64,000 bases of DNA from an uncultured Opitutia bacterium (GTDB taxonomy: Bacteria > Verrucomicrobiota > Verrucomicrobiia > Opitutales > Opitutaceae). The stretch lies in contig CAIJFT010000241.1 in NCBI GenBank assembly GCA_903820035.1, positions 1-64,000 of the forward strand. Reading direction: 5' to 3'. Positions 16,737 through 25,166 of this stretch are shown one piece after another. The notes beneath the pieces were generated by a model. That model was not told the origin of the DNA and did no database searches. It saw only the letters and a program-made list of their open reading frames with translations. Position 1 is the stretch's first letter. Each line of letters opens with the position of its first letter. The position numbers and the translations under genes were made by a program.

Positions 16737-17759
16737 ATGTCTGCCCCTGTCCAAACTTCCCGCTGGAAAGCCATCGTCCTCCGCCACGAGACCGCATTGC
16801 TCGCTGTCGTCGTGATCGAGTGGCTGTGCTTCAACGCCATCGGGCCGCGCTTTGGTTCGCTCGACAACACCTTCGACATCCTCCGGCACTCGGTGGAGAT
16901 CGGGCTGCTCGCGCTCGTCATGACCCCGGTCATCCTGACGGGCGGCATCGACCTCTCCGTCGGCTCGCTGCTCGGTCTGTGCGCAATCCTCTTTGGCAAA
17001 CTCTGGCGCGACGCCGGGCTTTCGCCGCTCACCGCCGGCGGCTGCACGCTCGTGATCGGGGCCCTTGCCGGCGGCCTCAACGCCGGACTCATCACCGGGC
17101 TGCGGCTGCCGCCGCTCATCGTCACGCTCGGCACGTACTCGCTCTTCCGCGGGCTCGCCGAGGCGATCACACGCGGAGCCGACACGTTCACGAATTTCCC
17201 CGCTTCCTTTCTTTTCCTCGGGCAGGAGCGCTGGCTCGGTTTGCCGACGCAGGCGTGGCTCTTCGGCGCCGTCGCCGCCGGCGTGTGGCTGCTCGTACAC
17301 CGAACGACGTTCGGACGTTCGTTCCGCGCCATCGGCTTTTCGCCCGAAGGTGCCCGCTACGCCGGCCTGCCGGTGCAACGACGACTGACGCTCGTCTACG
17401 TCCTCGCGGGGGTGATCGCGGCGCTGGCCGCGGTCATTTACACCGCTCGACTCGGTCAGGCGAAAGCGGATGCGGCGACGGGTTATGAGCTATTCGCCAT
17501 CACCGCCGTCGTCCTCGGCGGGACGAGCATCTTCGGCGGCGTCGGTACCGTGCACGGCACGCTCCTCGGCGTCGCGGCGATCGCGGTGTTGAACAACGGC
17601 CTCGTCCATGCCCGCCAGCCGCGCGAGGTCGCCGGCATGCTCACCGGCGCGCTGCTCCTGCTTGCCTTGTCCGGCAGCGTTGCGCCAAAACTTTGGGCCG
17701 CGTGGCGCGCGCGCTCCCGCCCGTCGCCGCCGCCCACCCCGTCTTCCACCACCTCATGA
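16737..17759 (+). CDS. sugar ABC transporter permease 2 (RbsC/RhaQ/LsrD class)
   Basis: ATG at 16737 is preferred over the TTG at 16713 and gives 340 residues. It is a multi-span membrane protein with the class motifs LALVMTPVILTGGIDLSVGSLLGL, PLIVTLGTYSLFRGLAEAITRG, AIGFSPEGARYAGLPV and FAITAVVLGGTSIFGGVGTVHGT. Having two different permease genes next to one ATPase is the arrangement of rhamnose (rhaTPQS) and AI-2 (lsrACDB) importers, whereas ribose systems use one permease. The stop overlaps the ATG of the binding-protein gene (ATGA, 17756-17759). Confidence 0.93.
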   Translation: MSAPVQTSRWKAIVLRHETALLAVVVIEWLCFNAIGPRFGSLDNTFDILRHSVEIGLLALVMTPVILTGGIDLSVGSLLGLCAILFGKLWRDAGLSPLTAGGCTLVIGALAGGLNAGLITGLRLPPLIVTLGTYSLFRGLAEAITRGADTFTNFPASFLFLGQERWLGLPTQAWLFGAVAAGVWLLVHRTTFGRSFRAIGFSPEGARYAGLPVQRRLTLVYVLAGVIAALAAVIYTARLGQAKADAATGYELFAITAVVLGGTSIFGGVGTVHGTLLGVAAIAVLNNGLVHARQPREVAGMLTGALLLLALSGSVAPKLWAAWRARSRPSPPPTPSSTTS

Positions 17760-18769
17760 AAAAACTCCTCCCCCTGTTCCTGACCGCCGCGCTGCTGCTC
17801 GCCGGCTGCGGCAAATCACCCGAAGCGTCCGCCGGTGCGACGCAAGCCTCCGGCGGCGCGAAGAAAATCACCGTCGCGCTCCTGCCGAAGTCCAAGGGCA
17901 ACGCCTACTTCATCTCCTGCAAGGCCGGCGCCGAGAAGGCCGCCAAGGCCCTGGGCGTGGACCTCTTGTTTGACGGCCCGACCGACACCGATCCGGCGAA
18001 GCAAAACGAAATCGTCGAGAACTGGATCACGCTCGGCGTCGACGTCATCGCCGCCGCCTGTGACAATAAGGAGGGCATTTCCACCGCCCTGCGCAAGGCC
18101 CAGAGCAAGGGGATCAAGGTCATCACCTACGATGCCGACGCGCTGCCCGACGCCCGCGCCTTCTTCGTTAACCAGGCCACGCCCGAGGGCATTGGTTACG
18201 GGCTGATGGACGAAGCCGCGCGGCTCCTCAACGGCGAAGGCGAATTCGCGATCATCCTCGCGACCCTCACCGCCGGCAACCAGCAGGAGTGGCTCAGGCA
18301 CATCAAGAACCGGCTCGCCGAGAAGTATCCGAAGATGACCCTGGTCGCCACCCGCCCGTGCGACGACCTGAAGGACAAAGCGCAGTCCGAGGCCACCGCA
18401 CTCATGGGCGCCAATGCGAATTTGAAGCTCATCATGAACATCTGCTCGCCCGCCGTCCCCGGCGCCGCCGAGGCGGTGAAACAGGCCGGCAAGGCCGGCA
18501 AGGTGAAGGTCATCGGCCTCGGTCTCCCGAGCGAGAACCGCCGCTACGTGAAGGAAGGCGTGACCGACAGCATCATCCTCTGGAAGACGGAAGATCTCGG
18601 CGCACTCACCGTCGAGGCCGCCGTCGCACTCGTAAAAGGCACGCTCAAGGCCGGAGACAAATCCTTCCAGTCGTCCGCGATGGGCGAGTTCGAAATCAAG
18701 GGAGACAACCTCCTGCTCGGGAAGCCCTTCGTCTTCAACAAGGACAACATCGACCAGTTCAATTTCTAG
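17756..18769 (+). CDS. sugar ABC transporter substrate-binding lipoprotein (RhaS/LsrB-like)
   Basis: ATG at 17756, overlapping the permease stop, gives 337 residues starting with a lipoprotein signal (MKKLLPLFLTAALLLAGC; lipobox LAGC, Cys18). The mature protein is a type I periplasmic binding protein (Peripla_BP_4). Family landmarks are LLPKSKGNAYF, FDGPTDTDPAKQNEIVENWI, ITYDADA, FFVNQATPEGIGYGLMDEA, GNQQEWLRHIK, GLGLPSENRRYVKEG and the C-terminal FNKDNIDQF. The pattern follows rhamnose-binding RhaS and autoinducer-2-binding LsrB closely. By comparison with LsrB from memory, the pocket Lys and Asp are kept but other contacts differ, so a deoxy-sugar such as rhamnose is the better guess. It would be anchored on the outer face of the inner membrane. 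Confidence 0.9.
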   Translation: MKKLLPLFLTAALLLAGCGKSPEASAGATQASGGAKKITVALLPKSKGNAYFISCKAGAEKAAKALGVDLLFDGPTDTDPAKQNEIVENWITLGVDVIAAACDNKEGISTALRKAQSKGIKVITYDADALPDARAFFVNQATPEGIGYGLMDEAARLLNGEGEFAIILATLTAGNQQEWLRHIKNRLAEKYPKMTLVATRPCDDLKDKAQSEATALMGANANLKLIMNICSPAVPGAAEAVKQAGKAGKVKVIGLGLPSENRRYVKEGVTDSIILWKTEDLGALTVEAAVALVKGTLKAGDKSFQSSAMGEFEIKGDNLLLGKPFVFNKDNIDQFNF

Positions 18770-18791
18770 GACTGGAATCCCCAGACGGGGC

Positions 18792-18833
18792 AACCGCTAA
18801 TCTTCGCCAAGAAGCGACCATAAGAGAACGAGC
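18792..18833. repeat. decamer-phased repeat after the ABC operon
   Basis: Begins with the same AACCGCTAATC as the array at 16636 and continues in 10-nt phase: CCGCTAATCT (18794), TCGCCAAGAA (18804), GCGACCATAA (18814). Degenerate. No gene is present between the binding-protein stop and 18941. Confidence 0.4.
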
Positions 18834-18940
18834 GGAGAGTGGCGACAGGTCGGCGAATACCGCCCCGGTCCAGCGCCTGCCCCTTTCACGCTCCCTCTCC
18901 GTTTCACTCCGCCCCCGCACTCCCTCCTCCCTCTCCTCCC

Positions 18941-19669
18941 ATGCTTCGCCCCCTCTTCCTCTCCTCCCTCGCCTTCCTCGCCGCGGTCTCCGCGCTCGCC
19001 AACACCGCGCTCAAACCCGAACCGCGCGATCCCAACTGGGTGAAGCGCCACGACGGGTTCGTGCAGATCGCCAAGCAGGGCGGCGTCGACGTGCTCTTCG
19101 TCGGCGACTCGATCACCGACGGCTGGCGCCGGCTCGAGCGCGGCGGCGGCAAGGCGACCTGGGACCGCGAGTTTGCCCCGCTCAAGTCCGCGAACTTCGG
19201 TATCAGCGGCGACCGCACGCAGCACGTGCTCTGGCGGCTGGAGAACGGCGAACTCGACGGGATCAAGCCCAAGGCGATCGTGCTGATGATCGGCACCAAC
19301 AACACCGGCATGGAGCGCGACGGCACCACCCCGCGCAACACCCCGGCCGAGACGGTCGCAGGCGTGGCGGCGATTTTGCAGAAATTCCGCACGTCCCAAC
19401 CGCAGGCCAAAATCCTACTTCTCGCCGTTTTCCCGCGCGGCGAGCAACCCGACCACCCGCAGCGCCTGCAGGTGAACGCAATCAACGGCGGGATCGCGAA
19501 GCTCGCCGACGGCAAGGCCATCCGCTTCCTCGACATTAACGCGAGCTTCCTGGCCGCGGGCGGCGTTTTGCCCAAGGAGATCATGCCCGACTTCCTCCAT
19601 CCGGCGGAGAAGGGCTACGAGCTCTGGGCCGCCGCGATCAAGGAACCGCTCGCCGCGCTGTTGAAGTAA
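18941..19669 (+). CDS. secreted SGNH/GDSL esterase
   Basis: ATG at 18941 gives 242 residues with a signal peptide (LRPLFLSSLAFLAAVSALA). The SGNH blocks are all present: GDSIT with Ser57, NFGISGDRTQHVLWRLENGE (block II Gly), LMIGTNNTG (block III Asn), and PDFLHP with Asp217 and His220. The pattern is that of PAF-acetylhydrolase-like and carbohydrate O-acetyl esterases. It shares the motif order DRTxxVLWRLxxGE and the ending DFLHPxxKGYxxWA with the esterase at 5726-6736, so the two are paralogues; this one lacks the chitobiase-type domain. It lies 171 nt after the sugar importer on the same strand, consistent with a joint role in sugar acquisition. Confidence 0.9.
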   Translation: MLRPLFLSSLAFLAAVSALANTALKPEPRDPNWVKRHDGFVQIAKQGGVDVLFVGDSITDGWRRLERGGGKATWDREFAPLKSANFGISGDRTQHVLWRLENGELDGIKPKAIVLMIGTNNTGMERDGTTPRNTPAETVAGVAAILQKFRTSQPQAKILLLAVFPRGEQPDHPQRLQVNAINGGIAKLADGKAIRFLDINASFLAAGGVLPKEIMPDFLHPAEKGYELWAAAIKEPLAALLK

Positions 19670-19699
19670 GCGGTCGCCGAGCGCGTTGCCAGAATTTCG

Positions 19700-19766
19700 G
19701 TGGCCCGGCGCGTGAGCGCCGGGACCAAGACCGTTACAAAATCCCTGCGCTCACGCGCCGGGCTAC
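19700..19766. repeat. REPIN-like element 1 (two inverted REP hairpins)
   Basis: Left unit: foot GTGG (19700-19703) and hairpin CCCGGCGC-GTGA-GCGCCGGG (19704-19723). Right unit, read in reverse: foot GTAG (complement of 19763-19766) and hairpin CCCGGCGC-GTGA-GCGCAGGG. A 19-nt spacer separates them. The foot plus hairpin plus inverted partner is the REPIN design. It lies between convergent genes. Confidence 0.7.
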
Positions 19767-19801
19767 ACCGCCCCGTCAAACCCGATGTTTTGCCTCGGGT
19801 C

Positions 19802-19859
19802 GTAGGGCTGGAACTCCTTTCCGTATTCGGCCCGACCGGAAATAGGGCCCCAGCCTTAC
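19802..19859 (-). terminator. nested stem-loop at the 3' end of the Gfo/Idh gene
   Basis: GTAGGGCTGG (19802-19811) pairs with CCAGCCTTAC (19850-19859, one mismatch), enclosing TTTCCG (19818-19823) with CGGAAA (19837-19842). The stem includes the TAA stop of the minus-strand oxidoreductase gene. It has no T tract. It may act as a terminator or RNA-stabilising end. Confidence 0.4.
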
Positions 19860-21232
19860 GGCATCGGCACCGGATCGCGGCGCGACGGCATCGGAGGATA
19901 ATCCGGCCGCGGTACCGTTCCGACGAGATCCGCCACGCGCACCTGCGCGCCGGTCTGCAGGCTGCGGTTCGCCGCAATGCCCACGAGAATCGAACACGCC
20001 CCGGCGCGTTCATCCGCCGCCCGCAGGTACTTGTCGACCGCGGGCGTCGGCAGGAAAATATCCTCCAGCATCAACCGATCGCCGCCGCCGTGGTCACCCG
20101 CCGCACTCCACGGCTTGAGGTCGTAGCCGGTCCCGCGCAGCGGCACGACGCGGATTTTGACGCCGTCCTCCGCTACGCCACCCTGCACCGATTCCGTGCC
20201 GTTGACGTAGACCGACTCCACAATGCTGTGCTCCAGTCGCCCCTTGGTGCCGTTGAACGCCACGACGTAACCCTCCCAGGCGTTGAAGGTATTGAGCGAA
20301 TAACTGAGCGTCGCGCCGGTGTCATAGGTCACCATCGCATTCATCGTATCCTCGATATCAATTTCCGGCCGGAACACGCAGCGGTCGCGGAGATAGCCGT
20401 CATGGGCCTCGTGCGCGGCATAAAGCGAGTTCAAGCCCGCGCTGCCCTCGAGGTTGAGATAGAAGCCGCATTTTGCCTTTTCCGGACACGTCTGGCAGCG
20501 CTCGTGCGGACCACTCAGGCCGAGCCGACGCGCCATTTCCGGCGTGTAGAACTCGCGCTTGCCCGTGGCGAACACCGCCACCGGGACGGCCGCGAGCCAC
20601 CAGTTCACCAGGTCGAAGTGATGCGTCGACTTGTGCACGAACAGGCCACCGGAGTTCTTTTTCTCCGCGTGCCAGCGGCGGAAGTAGTCCGCGCCGTGGT
20701 GCGTGTTGAGCAGCCACTGAAAGTCGACCGACAACACGTCGCCGATCACGCCGCTCATCAAAAGGTCCTTCACCTGCGAACGCGGCGGCGAGTAGCGGTA
20801 ATTGAACGCGACACGGAGCCCCCGTCCGGTGCGCTGCTTCGCGGCAAGAATCGCGCGGGTCTTCTCCGCGTCCGTGGTCATCGGCTTTTCCGTGATCACA
20901 TCACAGCCGGCGTCCATGGCGCGGATGATGTACTCATGGTGCGTGGCGTCGACCGAGGTGACGATGACCACGTCGGGTCGATGCGCGCGGAGCATCGTCT
21001 CGAAGTCCGCCGCCAGATAACCCGCGGGCACCACCGCGCCGTTGCGGGCGGAGCGCTGCCGGGCGAGCTCGATGCGGCCGGCATTGACGTCGCATAACCC
21101 CACCAACTCCGCCGTGGCCGCGTGAACGTTTTCGATGCCGTCCTGATACAGCGCATGGCGCGACCCGAGGCCGACGATCGCATAGCGACGGCGCGGAGAG
21201 GCGGACCTGGAGGTTGAGGAGGAGGCGGACAT
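19856..21232 (-). CDS. Gfo/Idh/MocA family NAD(P)-dependent oxidoreductase with three-Cys motif
   Basis: ATG at 21232 gives 458 residues. An N-terminal Rossmann fold starts at YAIVGLGSRH (residues 17-26). The family motif EKP is at 115-117, and KSTHHFDLVNWW (201-212) holds the usual active-site His and Asp. Unlike compact family members it carries C-x2-C-x5-C (Cys246, Cys249, Cys255; CQTCPEKAKC) in the beta-sheet domain, suggestive of metal or disulfide binding. There is no convincing export signal, so it is probably cytoplasmic. It presumably oxidises or epimerises a sugar or inositol-type substrate. The mannonate dehydratase gene lies upstream on the same strand (193-nt gap), which fits uronate or polyol breakdown. 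The substrate is not identifiable. Confidence 0.88.
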   Translation of the reverse strand: MSASSSTSRSASPRRRYAIVGLGSRHALYQDGIENVHAATAELVGLCDVNAGRIELARQRSARNGAVVPAGYLAADFETMLRAHRPDVVIVTSVDATHHEYIIRAMDAGCDVITEKPMTTDAEKTRAILAAKQRTGRGLRVAFNYRYSPPRSQVKDLLMSGVIGDVLSVDFQWLLNTHHGADYFRRWHAEKKNSGGLFVHKSTHHFDLVNWWLAAVPVAVFATGKREFYTPEMARRLGLSGPHERCQTCPEKAKCGFYLNLEGSAGLNSLYAAHEAHDGYLRDRCVFRPEIDIEDTMNAMVTYDTGATLSYSLNTFNAWEGYVVAFNGTKGRLEHSIVESVYVNGTESVQGGVAEDGVKIRVVPLRGTGYDLKPWSAAGDHGGGDRLMLEDIFLPTPAVDKYLRAADERAGACSILVGIAANRSLQTGAQVRVADLVGTVPRPDYPPMPSRRDPVPMP

Positions 21233-21425
21233 GGAGCGGAGGCCGGGCTTACGGGCGGAAACGGCAAACATCGGAGGCCGTCCCGACAATCGCCGCAAGC
21301 ATGCAGTAGGCCGCGTGAACAACGTGGCGAGAGGCGTAAAGTCGCAGCAATCGCGCCCGCTGCCGGACAGTCGGGCCGGAAGGTTGGGATCGGGGCGGGT
21401 CCGAACGCGCCCGCATCGTTCCGAC

Positions 21426-22541
21426 TCAGCCTTCCGCCCGTAGCGTCTGCAGCAGGGCCTGAATGTACCCTTGGCAAAACGCGAACGCCTTGTGCCCGCC
21501 CGGATCGCCGGCGATATGCGGCACGTGGTCGGGCATGATCATGCCGTCGTAACCGAACTCCCGGTACACGCGCAACGCGCGGGGCATATCGACGTCGCCG
21601 TCGTCGGGCAGCGTCTCCTGAAACTTGAGGTACCCGCCGCGAATGTTGCGGAAATGAACGTTGAAGATCTTACCCCGCCGGCCGAACTCGCGGATCACGT
21701 CGTAGATCTGCTCGGCCGGCCGCGGCAGCATCTCGGACACGGTGCCCTGGCAGAAGTTGAGCCCGTGGTAGGGACTCGCCTGCAACTCGACAAACTTGGC
21801 CAGCCCCGCCGGCGTGCCGAGCACGGTGTTCACCCCGCGCCAACCCGTCTCCGGCGGCATCGCCGGATCCTGCGGATGACACGCAATCTTCACCTTGGCC
21901 TCCTCGGCGACGGGCACGATCTTCTTGAGAAAATAGCCGATGCGGTCCCAGTAGATCTCGTCCGTGATCCGGCCGGCCTCGGTGAGCGGCGGCTCCTGTT
22001 TCGACCGGCTGAAATCAAACGTACTCAGGGTCGCCCCGCCCCGACCCACCGTGGGCTCGGTGCGAACGACCCCGATGAAGGTCAGGTTGTACTTCACCAT
22101 CGGAATGCCGGCCTTACCGCAATTGCGGATCATCTGGCAAAACGCCTCAAGAGTGCGGTCGCGCTCCGGATCCTTCGCGAGCAAAATTTCCGGGTGCTCG
22201 GAACGCGTGATGTAGCCGGAGCTCAGCGGCAACGGAACACACTCCAGCGCGATGCCGAAGGACTCCACGTGCTTCCGCAGGCGCGTCAGCCCGTCGAGAC
22301 TCCAGCCGTCGTCCAGCCCCTTGCCGACCTTGCCACTGCAAATGTGCTTCACCCCGAACGCCGCGAGCGCCTGCAAGGTCGCCTCCGTATGGTCGTGTTG
22401 ATGCCCGGCCTTCATGCGCATGGGCGGCAACGGCACCCGCGCGGCCTGGGGGACGGCGGCGTTGGACGTTCCGACCATTCCGAGCGCACCGGCACCTGAA
22501 ACGGCGGTGCCGAGAAAATCACGACGATTCATAGAGGGCAT
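21426..22541 (-). CDS. uxuA: mannonate dehydratase (UxuA-type) with Tat signal
   Basis: The product has about 371 residues from ATG 22541, or 368 from ATG 22532. The C-terminal half is clearly UxuA-like: VHFRNIRGGYLKFQETLPDDGDVDM and MIMPDHVPHIAGDPGG. The four metal ligands known for mannonate dehydratases are all present: His222 (ACHPQDP), Cys264 (NFCQGT), His296 (NVHFRN) and Asp338 (MPDHVP). UxuA dehydrates D-mannonate to 2-keto-3-deoxygluconate in hexuronate catabolism and is normally cytoplasmic. Here a twin-arginine signal (MNRRDFLGTAVSGAGALGMVG) precedes the barrel, as in several verrucomicrobial sugar isomerases. The family is secure; true mannonate activity and the location are less so. 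It is upstream of the Gfo/Idh gene. Confidence 0.85.
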   Translation of the reverse strand: MPSMNRRDFLGTAVSGAGALGMVGTSNAAVPQAARVPLPPMRMKAGHQHDHTEATLQALAAFGVKHICSGKVGKGLDDGWSLDGLTRLRKHVESFGIALECVPLPLSSGYITRSEHPEILLAKDPERDRTLEAFCQMIRNCGKAGIPMVKYNLTFIGVVRTEPTVGRGGATLSTFDFSRSKQEPPLTEAGRITDEIYWDRIGYFLKKIVPVAEEAKVKIACHPQDPAMPPETGWRGVNTVLGTPAGLAKFVELQASPYHGLNFCQGTVSEMLPRPAEQIYDVIREFGRRGKIFNVHFRNIRGGYLKFQETLPDDGDVDMPRALRVYREFGYDGMIMPDHVPHIAGDPGGHKAFAFCQGYIQALLQTLRAEG

Positions 22542-22637
22542 GAAGACAAAGACGCAGCAGACCCGGCTTTGGTGACGTGCCACGGAAACCCCGCTTCACC
22601 GTTGCCACGCATCGCCCCGGCCTGATTCCTTCCCGCC

Positions 22638-23567
22638 ATGCCCCTGCCCCGCCGCCTGCTGCCTTCACTCCTTGCCCTCATCCTCCTGGCCGGTTCCGGT
22701 CTGGAGTCGCTCGCCGCCGACCGCAAAGTCCACTTCATCGCCGGACCGCCGAGCCACGGTCCGGGCCAACACGAACACAACGCCGGCGTCCTCCTGCTGG
22801 CCAAGTGCCTCGCCGGCGTGCCTGGTTTGAAAACCGAAGTCACCCTCGGCGTCTGGCCGGCTGACCCGGCGGCCCTCGAATCGGCGGACGCGGTCATCAT
22901 CTTCGCCGATGGCGGGCCCCGCCACATTGCGCTCCAGGAAAACCGGCTCGCCGAACTTGGCCGCGTCCTGCGCAAGGGCACCGGACTCGGATTACTGCAC
23001 TACGCCGTCGAACCGACCCTTGCTAAGGGCCAGACTGAATTCATCGCGTGGGTCGGCGGCGCATTTGAAATCAACTGGTCGGTGAACCCGCACTGGGACG
23101 CGCAATTCAAGGCGCTCCCCGACCACCCCATCGCGCGCGGCGTGCACCCGTTCACCATCCGCGACGAATGGTACTTCAACCTGCGCTTCGCCCCCGGACT
23201 GAAGGGCGTCACCCCGATCCTGGTCGCGGTGCCGGACGCCTCCACCATTTCCCGCCCCGACGGCGACCACTCGGGTAATCCCGCGGTGCGCGGGGCCGTC
23301 AGCCGCGGTGAGACGCAAACCGTCTCGTGGGCCTACGAACGCCCCGACGGCGGGCGTGGTTTCGGTTTCACCGGCGCACACTACCACGCCAACTGGGCCA
23401 ACCCCGATTTCCGCCGGCTCGTCCTGAATGCGATCGTTTGGCTCGCGCACGGTGAGGTGCCGCCCGGCGGCGTCGACTCCAGCCCGAGCGCCGCCGAACT
23501 CTCCGCCAACCTCGATCCGAAACCCGCGGCGAAAAGTGCGGCGCCGAAGAAAGCCGCGGGTAAATAA
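22638..23567 (+). CDS. ThuA-like domain protein, exported
   Basis: A 309-residue protein with a signal peptide (LLPSLLALILLAGSGLESLAA). It has the ThuA fold related to class I glutamine amidotransferases: KVHFIAGPPSHGPGQHEHNAGVLLL, ADAVIIFADGG, GTGLGLLHYAVE, HWDAQF..LPDHPIARGV, DEWYFNLRF and GFGFTGAHYHANWANPDFRRLVLNAIVWLAHGEVP. The C-terminus is a low-complexity Ala/Lys/Pro tail. ThuA-like proteins occur with trehalose/disaccharide utilisation and with planctomycete-type sugar clusters; a defined enzymatic activity is lacking. It diverges from the mannonate dehydratase gene across a gap of about 100 nt that must hold both promoters. Confidence 0.88.
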   Translation: MPLPRRLLPSLLALILLAGSGLESLAADRKVHFIAGPPSHGPGQHEHNAGVLLLAKCLAGVPGLKTEVTLGVWPADPAALESADAVIIFADGGPRHIALQENRLAELGRVLRKGTGLGLLHYAVEPTLAKGQTEFIAWVGGAFEINWSVNPHWDAQFKALPDHPIARGVHPFTIRDEWYFNLRFAPGLKGVTPILVAVPDASTISRPDGDHSGNPAVRGAVSRGETQTVSWAYERPDGGRGFGFTGAHYHANWANPDFRRLVLNAIVWLAHGEVPPGGVDSSPSAAELSANLDPKPAAKSAAPKKAAGK

Positions 23568-23671
23568 GTCTCTCTTCGCGCCGGACCAACCACGCCCGGC
23601 GTAGGCGCAGAGTGGGCGCGACCGAGAAATCAGCCTTCCTCCCCACCGCCGGCGCTGGCAGATTGCGTCCG

Positions 23672-25156
23672 ATGAATACCCCGCCCCGTCCGGGCCACCG
23701 CGCGCCCGCGTTGTGTCTTGTGCTGTTGTTCACGTTCGCCGGCGTCGCCCTGAGCGCCGCGCCCGCTCCCGCCGCCCCGAAGCCCCGCGTCTTCAAAGCC
23801 GGCGCCGCCACCAGCAACATCACGCCGCCGCTCGGCGAAGGTATCGTCGGCAATTTTGAAATTCCGCCCGCCACGCACGTGCACGACGAACTGCACGCGC
23901 GCTGCCTGGCACTCGACGACGGCACGAGCCGGCTGGTGTTCGTCGTCGTCGACAGCGTGTCCGTCAACCGGGAGGTCTTCGACGAAGCCAAGCGGCGCAT
24001 TCAAGCCGCCACCGGGATTCCCGCCGACCACCTGCTGATGTCCGCGACCCATACGCACTCGGCCACCAGTGCGCGCGGCCCGAACGCCTTCGTGATGCAG
24101 CCCGACGGCGCGCGCCCCGACCTCGACTCCTACCAGTCATTTCTGGTGCGCCGGATCGTCGACGGCGTGCAGCGCGCGGTGAATCATCTCACCCCCGCCC
24201 GCATCGGCTGGGCCGTCGGGCAGGTGCCGCAACATCAGTTCAACCGCCGCTGGTTGCTGCAGGAGGGCAAGACGGTGACGAATCCCTTCGGGGGTCAGGA
24301 CCGCGCGCTGATGAATCCGGGCGGGACCCGCACCGACCTGCAGAAACCCGCCGGATCGACGAACCCCGAACTTTATTTCATCTCCGTCGAGTCGACGGCC
24401 GGGCACCCGATTGCGCTGCTCGCGAACTACTGGCTCCACTACGTCGGCGGCGTGCCGACCGGCCACATCTCGGCCGATTATTTCGCCGCCTTTGCCGACC
24501 GTCTCCAGCAACTGCTCGGCGTCGACCGTCAGGACCCGCCGTTCGTCGGCATCCTCGCCAACGGCCCGTGCGCCGACGTGAACAACGTCAACATCCGCGC
24601 ACCCGCCGCGCGGCTCGCACCCTATGAAAAAATCCGATTGGTCGCCAATGACCTCGCGCAGGAAGTCCTCCGCGTCCGCGCCACCCTCCACTACCGCGAT
24701 TGGGTCGAACTGAAGGCGGCGCAGACGGAACTCGAATTGAAGACGCGCCGCCCCGGTCCCGAGCTCGTCGCAAAGGCCCAGGCCATCATCGCACGCCCCG
24801 CCACCGTCTCGCCGGTGCACCGCTACGAGAAGATCTACGCTGAACGCACGCTCGCCGCGGCGAACTGGCCGGACTCGCTGAGCATCATCCTCCAGACCTT
24901 TCGCATCGGCGACCTCGCCGTGGCGGCGATCCCGTTCGAGGTCTTCACCGAGACCGGCCTCGAGGTGAAGGCGAAGAGCCCGTTCAAGGACACCTTCACC
25001 ATCGAGCTCGCCAACGGCGGCTACGGCTACCTGCCGACACCCGAACAACACGACGTCGGCGGCTACGAAACTTGGCTCGGCACGAACCGCGTCGAACGCG
25101 ACGCCACCCGCAAGATCGTCCCCGCCCTGCTCGGTCTCTTCGACCAACTCAAATAG
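23672..25156 (+). CDS. neutral/alkaline ceramidase-like exported hydrolase
   Basis: ATG at 23672 gives 494 residues with a signal peptide (APALCLVLLFTFAGVALSAAPA). The N-terminus matches the neutral/alkaline non-lysosomal ceramidase domain: FKAGAATSNITPPLGEG, LHARCLALDDG, LVFVVVDSVSVNREV, and LLMSATHTHSA with the zinc-binding His pair. Further on are LLANYWLHYVGG and GHISADYFA. It lacks the C-terminal beta-sandwich of full ceramidases, as do many verrucomicrobial and planctomycete members whose substrate is unknown. Metal-dependent amide hydrolysis in the periplasm is the likely chemistry. The REPIN-like element begins 11 nt after the stop. Confidence 0.88.
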   Translation: MNTPPRPGHRAPALCLVLLFTFAGVALSAAPAPAAPKPRVFKAGAATSNITPPLGEGIVGNFEIPPATHVHDELHARCLALDDGTSRLVFVVVDSVSVNREVFDEAKRRIQAATGIPADHLLMSATHTHSATSARGPNAFVMQPDGARPDLDSYQSFLVRRIVDGVQRAVNHLTPARIGWAVGQVPQHQFNRRWLLQEGKTVTNPFGGQDRALMNPGGTRTDLQKPAGSTNPELYFISVESTAGHPIALLANYWLHYVGGVPTGHISADYFAAFADRLQQLLGVDRQDPPFVGILANGPCADVNNVNIRAPAARLAPYEKIRLVANDLAQEVLRVRATLHYRDWVELKAAQTELELKTRRPGPELVAKAQAIIARPATVSPVHRYEKIYAERTLAAANWPDSLSIILQTFRIGDLAVAAIPFEVFTETGLEVKAKSPFKDTFTIELANGGYGYLPTPEQHDVGGYETWLGTNRVERDATRKIVPALLGLFDQLK

Positions 25157-25166
25157 CGGGTTCCCC

